This document shows, piece after piece, positions 1-11,192 of a stretch of DNA of 64,000 bases. The translations under genes and the position numbers were made by a program. Below the pieces are notes generated by a model. The model saw only the letters and a list, made by a program, of their open reading frames with translations. It searched no databases and was not told where the DNA came from. The stretch lies in the NCBI GenBank assembly GCA_031213475.1, contig JARUPZ010000002.1:248001-312000 (forward strand), read 5' to 3'. Source of the stretch: Nereocystis luetkeana (Eukaryota; Sar; Phaeophyceae; Laminariales; Laminariaceae). Each line of letters starts with the position of its first letter. Positions within the stretch are counted from its first letter, which is position 1.

Positions 1-3000
1 CACCCGGGCTCTTCTGAGCCTCCCTTCCTCTTCCCGCTGTTGAAACGCGTGCTCGATCAGTTCTCTCTGGCGCTGGACCTCCATTTGAAGGAGTAGCCTC
101 GCCTTCGATAACTGTTGTCGGTGGGGAGATGTACGATCATCTTGTTGCGGTCCATCTGGGCTAGGCACGGCCCGGTTGTCATCGCGGCATTCATTGGGCT
201 GCCGCGTCGGAGGCGTGTCGGGCTGTCCAAACCACACGAATGCTTCTTGATCGCTTGCTTTGTTAGCAGCGTCAACACCGTCTTTGGTAGGACGACCCGA
301 CCCGCTATCCTCTTTTCCATCATTCCCACCGAGATGCAAGCCACCTCGAGTAGTATCCTGAGGCAATGGTTTCACCGGCATCGCCAATGCGCCGGTTTGG
401 CTACAGGAAGTCCTTTCGATGCGCGACACTTGCGATCGGCTATCACCCTGTTTGTAGCAATTGCGTGCCTCAAGGGGTCGGCAAGACCTCAGCCGGGGTG
501 AGTGGGCTCGACTCGCGGCGGGGATGGGGGTGCACTCGCCGCTGTCGATTAATATCCCTGTTGGTGGACTAGTGGACATCTCAATGCAGAGGCGTTTGTC
601 GTTGAGTTCCCGTTGAGAGGAAAGGCTTCCGTCCGAACTCGCGGAAATGGGGCCTCGGCGACTTCGGTCGTCATCGTCGATTTCCCTCGGAAACTCCGAA
701 TATGGCAGTTCGTGATCGGAGTACATAGAGGCGACCGATTTCCGATCTTCTCTGCCTTCACTGCGTGAGCGCTCCATCCTACCGGTACCCTTTCCGTCGT
801 TAAACTCCTTCGTCGGAATAACTGCGGCATCGTACCCCGCTGTGCCGCTCTCGTTTGAATCGATGTCGGTTTCGCCACTACTCGCTTCCGAAAAAGAGAA
901 TCCCGGCTCATTCTCGCGATGCTCACGCCCACCTCGCTCAGGCACCGCTTTGCCTTTCTCCTCCTTCCAAGCCTCTTTTCTGTGCGCGGATTGAGTTAAG
1001 ATCGACGGTGAGGGCTCGAGGGATTTTCCGGACAAACCACCGCTGAGTGCTGGCGACCGTTCGCGTTGGCGAATGGGGTTCCCCTTAGCGTTGGCGGCGG
1101 CTAGCACCAAAACCCGCCCAGCGCGGGGTGCTCGGAGCCGCGACCGAAATCGAAATCCCTCCGGCGACGGCTTTTCTTGTTGCGGCTTGTGCATCACAGT
1201 TTCCTCCTCGTAGCACAGGTCGATCACTCGGAGCTCAGCGTTGATTGTGGAATGGGGCGGGGGTACGCTGCCGTCGCCTTTCGAGAGACGCTCAATTCGA
1301 GGAGAGACGGGGGGCGAGAAAGGCTGGACCTGCTCGGGTACTCCCATGTTGGCAGTGCACGTCCCCTCATTTTCCTCTGTGTCCTTGCGGACAAGACTTG
1401 TTTGCATGTTGTCGCGACTACACCTATGCGGGGTGAATAGCGGCGACCTTGTCGCCTCTGGTAAAACACTTGGTGAACACGTTGCCGAGTGGAACTCCAG
1501 CTGGTCAGACGAAAAGGACAAGCCGCGAACCGGTCCGCGAGCCCGCTCCTCGCCGAGGACGCCGTCCCGAATAACACCATATGCCCGGTACACGTTATAT
1601 GCACGTTTGCTGTACTCCGCCAATCCTTCGCCTTCAACGGACCGAAGCAGAGCGCTGGACGGTGGGACGTAGGAACATCGGGTCGTAGGGTGCGACGAAA
1701 CTCCGTAAAAAAAAGTGGCTGGGTGGAAACCTGCATGTTGAGCATCATAGTGCGCATCTAATGGCGAACGAAGGAAGCAATTATTTCGGCGGTGCGGTGC
1801 GATCGCGGAGATTGCTATTAAAAATACCTAACACCATGGTGTTAGGAGTGTGGTCAGGCGAAATATCTGAAGATCGTGAGAACACCATGGTAGGGGTGCA
1901 TCTTGCGACAGCGGTGGCCCTTTTCAGCATGTTTTTTTGCCTGGCTGAAGGGGCTCCTCTGCCTCAACTGAGCAACTACTGTACCCAATAAGCCTTTTTG
2001 TTGTAGCAATTGCTTCGTTATATACCTGCAGTATATGATTGACCATGGCATGGTTTATCGGGCTGTTCTTTCTTGGGTTCTCAAAGCCAGCGTTTGAATG
2101 AGGCACACATAGAAGGTACAGCTAATCCTCAGGCGAGGAAATTTCAAACAAGAAAAACAGTTGCATCCCTATCGTAGCTTGAGTCAGTCGCATATACCCC
2201 TCACAGCTCCTACAGCACATATCATTTACCGGTGCAGGGTGGTGTCGTCAGAGATCGCCAGCTTGTCTTCCTTGCCTTCCCGATTTGGTGGACAAATGTT
2301 GCTACTAGCCCCTTCCCCTCGATTTCCTTGCTCGGCTAGCCCAGTTCTTGAATTGATTTCGTCTTCACTAAGGCGTGGCGCCCCTTCTCCCCCTCCACCT
2401 AGACCGGTTGCGCTGACCTCCCACGTGGCTGTCTCGGTTTCTACGCCCGGCTCCCCACTTCCCCTTCTATCTAGGGGGTATTTGCGATCGTCTTCGAGCC
2501 ATCGTCGTCGTCCCTCTCTCCCGGACCTGTTTACCGACAGCGGCGGAGAAACGTCCGCCACCGGAGGCTGAAGGGGAAGTCGGCTGCACGGAGAGCTGCA
2601 GGAATTGGGAAGACTGAGGTGGTCGGTCAAAGTTTGTCCGCCGTCTGGCTTATCGTCAGACGCCGCTGAGTCCGACGAGACCCGGCCTGTTCCCAGAGGG
2701 GAGTTCGAAGTCACGCCGTCAGCTTCCAGAGACGACGACTCGATGTTGTCGCCATCGGAACCCATCCTCCTTCGAAGATAATCGTCCGCGATTCCAACCC
2801 TCTCGTCGTAGGTTTCTTGCCGACGGAAGTGCCGCCTACCGTTGGAAGATAAGGTCGATCCCGCGCATGAAGCATCATTTTCAAGGCCTTGCCGCCGGCT
2901 CCTGCTACCCGTTGGCCCGAGTCCTCCTCCGGGGACCGGCATAACGGCGGCTGGGGGCTGTTTGTCAGACCCTGCTAAAGCCCTCCGGAGAGCCTCCACC

Positions 3001-3055
3001 TCCTCGCGCTTTTTCTTGATGGCGGTGGCCTTTTCGGCCTTTCTCAACCGTGTCA
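1..3055 (-). CDS. Large unrecognised protein, coiled-coil/disordered, partial (runs off left edge)
   Basis: Two exons are visible on the minus strand. The right exon is about 3055-2230: an acceptor follows a pyrimidine-rich stretch, and the donor CG|GTAAAT lies just before an intronic stop. The left exon is open without a stop from 1827 down to base 1 (609 codons). A phase-compatible acceptor (CGTCCAG, exon from 1654) follows a pyrimidine-rich tract. The protein opens with a charged helix (RLRKAEKATAIKKKREEVEA) and is then rich in Ser, Arg, Pro, Gly and Glu. Near the window edge it again becomes helical and charged (QMEVQRQRELIEHAFQQ), suggesting coiled coils around a disordered region. I recognise no enzyme family. 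Codon texture (no stop over 1.8 kb, acidic and basic clusters) supports coding. Start and C-terminus are outside what I can see. The exon junction is inferred from phase only. Confidence 0.68.
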
Positions 3056-6000
3056 CTACGTGGAGTACAGTGAACACAGCGACATAGGAACACGAAAGTG
3101 GGGGGAGTCAGGCAAAATGCAATGTGAAGCAGGTAGTCAGGGAAGTCTGTGATATTTCGAGGTGGAGAACCCATCAGTCCGATAGAACCTCCCACCGCTA
3201 TTCTCTTTTTATTCCCAATGCTCAGATCTGTGTTTGTTGGGCTATACACGGCTAAGGATATCGCGCGTGTACAAGAGATACACCAGCTTAGAAGACGTAA
3301 AACGACCGACGTGATGCCCGATATCCTGCGTAAGCTGTGTTTCTGCTTCCACCTGAATCTGTTGAAAACAAGTATCACAACACTCTCCGGCAGCGGCTTA
3401 CGAGCATACTTGTATTTACGGTACCAGTTTCCCGGAGATGGACAGGGTTCGTCGTTCGATACAGTTCTCACACCTACTACTCAATCCCACATAGAACGCG
3501 TAGGTCACCCTCAAGAAACAGGTGGCAGGCACATTAGGAAGTTAAGCGGCGCCAAGGATGACACCGGTACTATCCAATGTTGAAATATTTTCAAGACCTC
3601 GAGCGGCAGGGGCTTGAATGATTCCATCGCCACTTGCAAAGGCCACGGGGGAGTCGGGAATGGTGGGCTTAGCCGGGGGTTAGATTATTGTACGGGCTAT
3701 CGCGACACTTATCGTAAGCGCGGGGGGTTGCATTTCTGGCATCTCAGGTTATCATTGCTTGATTTAGTTTGCTCAAAGTTATTTCGGTAAGTTGTGTATG
3801 ACATTGATGTGACCGAAGGTTGACGTTTGACGACGTGATTGCCGATGTTCACGAACCAATTCACATTGCGTCTTGCTCTGGGTCAATCGAGTCCCTGCTT
3901 GAGGTAAGAGCACCAGCACGTGAGTGGGATTGACATTTTGTAACGAGTACCCTATTTATTGAGAACACACAAGGAGGTGCTTCTGCCATGTCGACGTGAG
4001 CCCCGTGACTCAAAAGGAGGGATAGGGTAGATCGCTTGCTTCTCTGGAAGGTGACCGAGTGCCGAGTGCAACATCATCCCGAATAAAGCCAAGAAGAAAT
4101 AGATCTCCATCCTGCCTAATGATGGCAGGTATGTTCGGACTGTCAGGCATGCACTACCACAGGTCGCCTTCCTAAACAAAAGACTGAAAGTTTACCGGTT
4201 TGTATCATTCAGGGCGTTTCGATTCATTGGGCACATATTTTGTTGGAGAGACCTGGCTCCGTCCGGAGTTTGTAAAACATGCTAAGTGACTGACAACCTA
4301 CGTATTTTGTCGGCAAGTAGTTTCCGAGCACGATGCAAAGTGGGGTTTCCTTGCCTCCACACACTAGAGACAAAGGGCGACTGTGCAGTTGTACCGTAGT
4401 ACTTGGCAAAAAAAGACATAGGAGGCCCTAGGAGAGTGGTATAGCCCTCAAATGCAAGTGGGGCAGACGAATGTAATGTGTTGCCTACGGTAGCTTAGGG
4501 TGTTGCAAGGAGTACCCTCCTTGAGGCTCGCGGGATACTCGAGGATCTCGACGGGTACACACTATCAATGCCACATTCCATAAATCCAGGCTACGCGCAT
4601 GCTTACTAGATGACGTTCAGTCAAGGCCGTTCGCTCAAGGAACGATGTTGACAATTGGTCATTGGAAGCATGGGGATGTCTTAGCCGCGAGAGGGAAACG
4701 CGACAGATAAAGACGCACTCGCAATGTCTTAAACCCACGCAAAATGGTCACGAACGCTTGAACATGCCACGCCACGCACTCCACGCTAATGACGCCCAAG
4801 ACCGTTGAGTTTAAGCGCGAGTCGTGGAAACCGTGGCCGGGTACAAGAACGCACGGGTGGCAAGCAAGTTATTATACCCCATGGCTAAGAGGGGGTGGCA
4901 ACGGCAACAACGAGAGCGATAGCGAAGGCTCAGCTACAAACGGTGGCGGCCGTTCGTCAGCAGAAAAAGACAAACATACCCTATACAGGCCCAGGTGTAG
5001 AGGCGCAAGGGCTACACCAATATTATTCCCCCCGACCAGTCATGCGATTCGTGTGGAGGAAAAGCCTACGGCAGCAGCGTCTGTCTGGAGGCCCATCAAG
5101 AGGCAGAATTGTTGGCTGTCGAGGTGCTGGAAACAGATATGTGGAAGACTGGGCCTGCATGCCAGTTGAGGCACCAGGTAAGCGTCGAAATCGGCATAAT
5201 GGAAGTTGAGGGCTTGCCTTGGCAGGCAGAGGATGGGCCATGAACCCACGGCAACGTTACCTCAAAGTTTTCGGCTAAAAAAACTTTAGCACCGTGAACA
5301 GGCCTTATCCCCGAATAGGAGGAAGCGGTGGTTCCAACGAAGAATTTGGGTGCGCTTTGGTAAATGCATCACGCCAATATTGCCCGCGGCTCCCGGCTGA
5401 GCTGGCATCTGCTCTCACTGAAAACGTTGTTCGCATGCTGGAAACAATTTCAAAGGAGGATTAGTTTTACCATGGAGTCTTTGACGGCAACATCTTGCCG
5501 CTCTGCGTTCAACCGCACAGCGACCACAGAAACCCGGCGAGTAAGCCACCGTACGAGGTGTGGCACAACAAGCCTCCCGAGAGGCCGTGGTAGCACTACT
5601 CACACTCGGTTCATGTTGGGCGCACAGGACAACCAGGTCTAAGCCGAAGGCTGTACTTTGCTTCTGCCCTGGCTTCGAAATGAAGCACCGTCTCAATCTC
5701 GTGTGAGTCCGGCGCTCCGCTCCGTGGTCACGTTCCGCAATGTCACCTGGCCCGTGCAGCACTATCATGTTTCCCATAGTTTGCAACGAACTACCTCTCT
5801 GCCCATTCAGGGGGGGGTCAGAGATTATATAAAACGGGAAGACGCAGGGTTCAGCCCAGATGGATGGGGGGGGGGGGGTTAGGTAGGGCGGGCGGGCATC
5901 AGCCCCGACACAGGTAAGGGAAAGGACCATAAAGAAGCCACCACAACTACGAGCAGGGCCTCTCTGAACAGGTCAAGAAGGTGCATACCTCCGAGCGTGG

Positions 6001-8895
6001 GTTAGGGTTAGGCAGCCGGTGACGAAAGCGCTAACGATCAGCGTGACCGGATGCTTATCCGTGTGAAAAAGGGGTATTTGGTGCTTCCGACTGTGGACCC
6101 AGAGAGGCAACTGGTGGCGAAAGTACTACAGATCAGCTAGAACAGACGATCAATCGGTCTACTGCACCGTTGACGCATAAGACGCCGAATCGTCATGGAC
6201 AGGGAGGGATGGAGGGCATGCTCTCGAGATGACGGTATCTCAACAATCAAGAAAGAAAAAGCAGTCCGACGGCCAGCAGTACCGACACCAGCCCCAACAC
6301 TTTTTTTTTCCTGACGCGTTAAACGGTAGGAAAAGCTCCATTTATTCATGAGGTTATGATATTCACTTGAAGAGCTTCCTTTGTCACCCAAGCAGGCTAA
6401 ATAAAATTAAGATAAGAACAAATCCCATGGCCTAGGTGTAAAACATAAATGGAACTCGGACGACATTGGGCAGTTCCAGAGTGCCCCATCAGTCAGAAAT
6501 GCTTGTCTTGCGAGGCAAACATTGCTACCTCTATTGCAGCAGGGGTCTTGGGTGACACTAATGTAGCCCCTGCATATGATCGGGATGGCGCGAGGAGAGG
6601 GGGGACGGTGCCTGTGCTGGTGAACCTGTGGGGAAGAAAGACACCACGAAACTCCATGGGGACCAGTGTTCGGGTCAAGCAGCGATGCGTCTAGTACAAT
6701 ATCGAGGACATGCTGCTGGCGGCAAGTGGAGGACTTGACCTTTGGACAACCGCGGCTGTTGCGGTACGCACTCTTCGACCGATTCAGCGGCAAAAGGAAA
6801 AACAACCCACCCCAGACAGGTGCAATATTTGCACGTCTTTCCGCCACCCTCGCGACGTAGATTCATCGCTACCATCGGTAGCCAGCTTGAAACGCCCAAC
6901 CACGTATGTAAGGAAGAGGGCTCAAGACATTACGAGCAGATCAAGGTGAGCAAAAACGACAGGCACGTTCGAGTCCGCCATTAACCGTGAAAAAGGTCAG
7001 CCTTTTGAAGCCGAGAGATGTTCTCGTACGAGGTACCTGCACGCCATGTGGCAACTGACACGCAGGCTCACCTCTCGCTGAAGGAGTTCAGTCAACCCGA
7101 AGACATCGATAAATATTAAAGGTTCGCCTCTGCCCCACCAGCTGCGTCGGTCTAGATTTTTGCGCTGGCTGCGAACAAGAATTGCGCGTCTACACTCTCT
7201 CTCCTTCATGTAGCCTGGGAGGTTGTGCCAAGCGATTGGATGAGTTAAATACTGAGCTCATCGTCAACATGCTTGTTCACATTCGAGATGCCATATCGAA
7301 CGGGATGCTCTGTCTAGATTGGTCCATGTATTAGCTGAACTCAAACCAGCCCTCAGTAGTCTGATTTGTTGACCGATACAGTCGTAGGTACAGTCGTAGT
7401 ATACGGCATAGGGTAATGTACACTCGACCTTCCGCATGTTTCCCGGAAGGTTGTCGTGGTGTGGAGGCAAGGGGTAATGGGCTCGAACACGTACGCCCAT
7501 GCCACTGCTGTCTGGAGTTCTCCCGAAACGCATGGTGCTTATCGCGAGACCCTTGGCAGGACCTTGTCGGGAAACCCCTCTGAAGTAACTTCGGAGAGCT
7601 GAAGCCGGTATTCTGGTTGTGCTTGCAAGCCTCACTACGAGCTAGGAACCCTTCGAAGGGTTCATTGCGGGCATGCTCAGGCACTCCAACGCTAGTTGTC
7701 AGAATTTCCCGATCACTTTGGTGTTGAATTTGGACTGAAGAAGGAGGGGTGACAGGCCATGCCGGGGGGTAGGGGGCTGAACGATGTCGAGGGATTGGAG
7801 GTTGCTCTGGTGTTGTTGTCGAGGACGCACGTTGCTAATTATGTGCTATCGGTTTCTCGTCACTCACACGACCCCATCGCGAGGTATTGAAAAGCTGCGG
7901 TGTAGACCGTTTCCTGCGTACGCGTGGTCAACGACTTGGTTTTTTGCTTGTATGGGTGCAGATTACCATACTGAGGTGCAATATAGGTGCTCGGTGTCGT
8001 GGTTGCAATCACATTCGGAGGGGCTGCCATTGCTGCAGGTGTGGGCCAACAGCACGAACAACAACAGCACCCGTAAATATACAAATAATGCGACCACTGA
8101 AAAAAATATTGTTTCTGCAGTACCTGGCAGGCTACAATGTTTACGGCACGCATAGTCTCGTTAGATCAACTTTCTTATGGCACACATAGCCTCGCGAGCT
8201 CAACCTTCGGTCGAGCGCGCGTATGGATGCTGCTGTATCAGACAACATACGTCAAGGTAAAGCTTGAGCGGAGGACCTCGTGGGCTCTACTACGAAAACG
8301 GACGGGGGTTTCGCGCGCGAGTTCATCTGAGCCGGGGACGCAGGTATCGGACACGTCGCCTTCATGAACCACCCCACCGACAAATGGCAACGGTTCTAGT
8401 AGAACCAGAATAATATATCAGTTTATTGTTTCACCGTACAACCTGTATGAACTTGCCTGCCATTCGGGACAGGGCATGCTAGCGCTATTCTATAGACGTG
8501 GACAACGGTGGGGTACGGAGTAACCACATCCTGTCTTGTTGATGCCTTGTGGCACCACCGAGTTCTCGCCTTTGCGTGGCCGTTGTGTATGAACGGGTGG
8601 TAGGATGCTATGCAGGGAGTTGTCGCAGGGAAACGCGCTCCTCCTGCGCTGGCTGTTACAGTATGCGTGCTGTACCAGGACAAAGTTTGGTTCTTGCTTG
8701 GCTCATCACTGCTCTAAAGCACCAGGGAGGGTGGTCGTTAGGATTGACACAGAGTTAAAGTATTGTGCTGTGCTATACTTGCTTGCATACGACATGTATC
8801 GGCCTGGTAATCATCAATGCGCTCGGGGTGGTACCTGGGGCGGACGGATCCGGTGCCGCACCTGCTGCCTTTCTCGCCCCACTTTATCTCTCGAC
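3056..8895. other. Stretch without a supported gene
   Basis: About 5.8 kb with only short open frames on both strands, none recognised. Upstream exons of the minus-strand gene at 1-3055 could lie here. One exon-like segment (7129-7072, minus) has an AG acceptor and a GTGAGC donor. Its phase would fit after the 9719-10490 exon, but its identity is unsupported. The stretch includes a G-run in 5867-5880 and a two-unit TTAGGG-like string near 6000. Confidence 0.4.
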
Positions 8896-9004
8896 TATTA
8901 CGGGGGACCATAATTAATAGGACCTACGGTACACACGAAAACCTATATATTTCCCTATTTTTACTAACAATATTTGGTCTTATTTACCATGGTCCCCCGT
9001 AATA
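8896..9004. mobile_element. 109-bp MITE, copy 1 (TA target site)
   Basis: A short non-coding element with perfect or near-perfect terminal inverted repeats, beginning TTACGGGGGACCATA and ending in its complement, flanked on both sides by TA. The interior is AT-rich (CCTATATATTT, CAATATTTGG). Six other copies in this window share length and ends. TA target duplication suggests mobilisation by a Tc1/mariner-type (IS630 superfamily) transposase; no transposase is encoded here. Confidence 0.88.
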
Positions 9005-9718
9005 CCAGCAAGGCCTGTTTAACAAAACGTGAGGGAGTCCACATCTTGCAGCAGGACTCCGCCAACAAGTGGCTCAGCAATAGCATTCGTAGATCTTTCA
9101 TGCGATCTCGTACACCAACGGCGCAAGGTGCGGTGTCACAAAAAGCGGATACACAAGAGTTATCCCCCGAAACCAATCAAGAATCGTACCATAATAAGTA
9201 TCCTTCGAACCAGGTCGTCGACGTCACCGGATTCAAATTCAGCGCGGGAAATCAACAAGCCACCCCAATCTTATTTCCAAAGTTGGACTCACCGCTTTCT
9301 TCCAGCAGCCTCCGTGCTTCCCATTCACCTGACCCCGGCTCGCCTGCCTGAGCTGCCATGACAACAGATAACCCCACGAACCCTTTCCCCACTCCGTCTT
9401 CTTTCGGTAGACCTCCCTCTCCCCAGATCTCCCCAAGGGCCGAGAGTAGATGCAGCTGGAGGCCCCTACCCGGGGCAAAACAGAGGACATGTCAACATAA
9501 TGTTGCACCGCAAGACACGCCGAATATTGTGAAGGTGAGCTATCCCAAGAACGATCGACAAGGTCGGGTTACCAGATATCAATGATAAGATGATGCAGAG
9601 TCGCACAGGAGAGGGAAGTCTAGAGGGCACCTAGTGTATGTTTGCCTAGCGTATACCCCTCAACGAACACCACGCACCCACGGTCGACCCTGAACGAACA
9701 CCATGAACGTTGACTCAC

Positions 9719-11190
9719 CTGACAGTGGTAAACTTAATGATGTACGAGCCGCGTAGCTTCATGTCAGGTCGCGGCGAAGGATCGAACACAAAAAAATCAC
9801 AACCATAGGCCCCTCCATCCTCCGGTGGGGGCAGAGGAATAGAGCACACAACCAAGCTCTCCCCGCCGGAGCTTACGACGACGCACCACTTCTTCCCGCT
9901 GCAAGCCTCTAGAGCGGCGTTCTTGAGAGCGTGTATCTGTCGCAGCAGTAGAGTCTCGTCTCTTTCCGCCTTGGAGTCTCTGGATACGCGGATCTCACGC
10001 CCAACGCAGGCCAACCGATTTCCGAAAATTCCTCGCACCTTAGCAAGCAGATCAGAAACAGGCGCGGCGACAGGACCTCTCTTTTGCGACCGGGCTGTTC
10101 CTGCCAGGGCCGCAGACAACCGCCCCCCGAGCTCGGCGGCGCTCTGCATGATGGCCTCGAGATCGTCAGCGGATATTGCGATCCCACCCGTTCCAACATG
10201 ATTCGCGAGGCGAACGTCGACATGATCACCGCTGCTGCCAATCGCGGGGTTGTGGGCTATGGGGTAATGCGACAGAAATCGGTCGGTGAAGCTCAAGCAG
10301 CAGATGGTGGATGCAGAAGCCGGCAGGGTAGCTCGAGTGGGGAACGCTGCCAAGGCGTCGGGTGCTGCCGCTGACACAACCTTGTCGAACGCAGAGGAAA
10401 ACATGGCGATTTCACGATCTCTGCTTGCTGTTTCCCTCGCAAGACGAACGCCCTTCCGAAACAAATCTCGCACGCTCTCGCCGACCACGGTGCTGCTAGC
10501 AACTCAACACCGCTCCCCCCATGCTTCGCTTGGGGCTGCGAGATGGCTGCGACGCGGACAGGGAGATGGCTGCGGCGTCGAGCCTTTTCTGGAAGCCGGC
10601 AGCGGGGGATGGCGATACTTGCGAGCCGATGATCCGAGCGATCACTTCATGCGAGATGATCAGGGGATGGTCAAGGATAAAAAGATCTCCACTTTGTGTG
10701 CCCAAATAACCGTCAGTCTCCGATTATTCAAGATGCCACCTGCAACAAGAGTTCGCCGTATCCCGAGGGAGAGCAGAGCGCGACCAATAAACACCACCAG
10801 TGGCACCTACCAGCGCTGATACGCCGTCGACGGAGAATCCAAAGATTATCGGTGAGGCGGTGCACTGAACACGCTTGCGGTCGGGTCCGAGCAGATCTTT
10901 CGAAATCCGTAAATTTGGAGTTTTTTGTACGAATGGTGGCGTTTTTATGGCGGAGAGCGGGAGAACGCCGCAGCACCAGATCGGCTGCAGTCTGCTGTGT
11001 GTGTACTGCTGTCGGTGGCCTGCAAGGCTTCTATGGGCAAAGGCAATGGCTGGCAACGGCTTGGTGAGCTCTCGCAGATCTTGCAGGCATTTCGCCACAT
11101 GTATTTGCATGGACAGGCAGAAGAAGACCATCCTTCTTTGGTAGGCTGGCGGCGACAGTTTCGTCAATTCTTGAAGGTGAACCACAGGCC
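9719..11190 (-). CDS. Unrecognised multi-exon protein
   Basis: The best segment is a 257-codon minus-strand frame from about 10490 to 9719. It ends at a consensus donor (GTCAG|GTGAGT), so the in-frame stop behind it is intronic. Its C-terminal part reads FFVFDPSPRPDMKLRGSYII, preceded by a hydrophobic WCVVVSS strand. That pattern loosely recalls papain-fold or deubiquitinase-like FDSHSR motifs, but I do not claim the family. Upstream exon-like pieces are about 10697-10598 (TDGYLGTQSGDLFILDHPLI) and about 11190-10810 (contains HVAKCLQDLRELTKPLPAIA). The joins between these three are not resolved: simple phase matching gave no unique solution. Neither start nor end is established. It is probably a host gene, given long stop-free frames with plausible protein composition on one strand. 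Confidence 0.42.
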
Positions 11191-11192
11191 AG

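Noticed and set aside
1224-1757. 177-codon minus-strand frame in a second register
   Set aside because: It overlaps the 609-codon frame on the same strand, which has better protein texture and runs through the whole region.
5998-6014. Telomere-like GGTTAGGGTTAGG
   Set aside because: Only about two units in internal sequence; too short to call an interstitial telomere.
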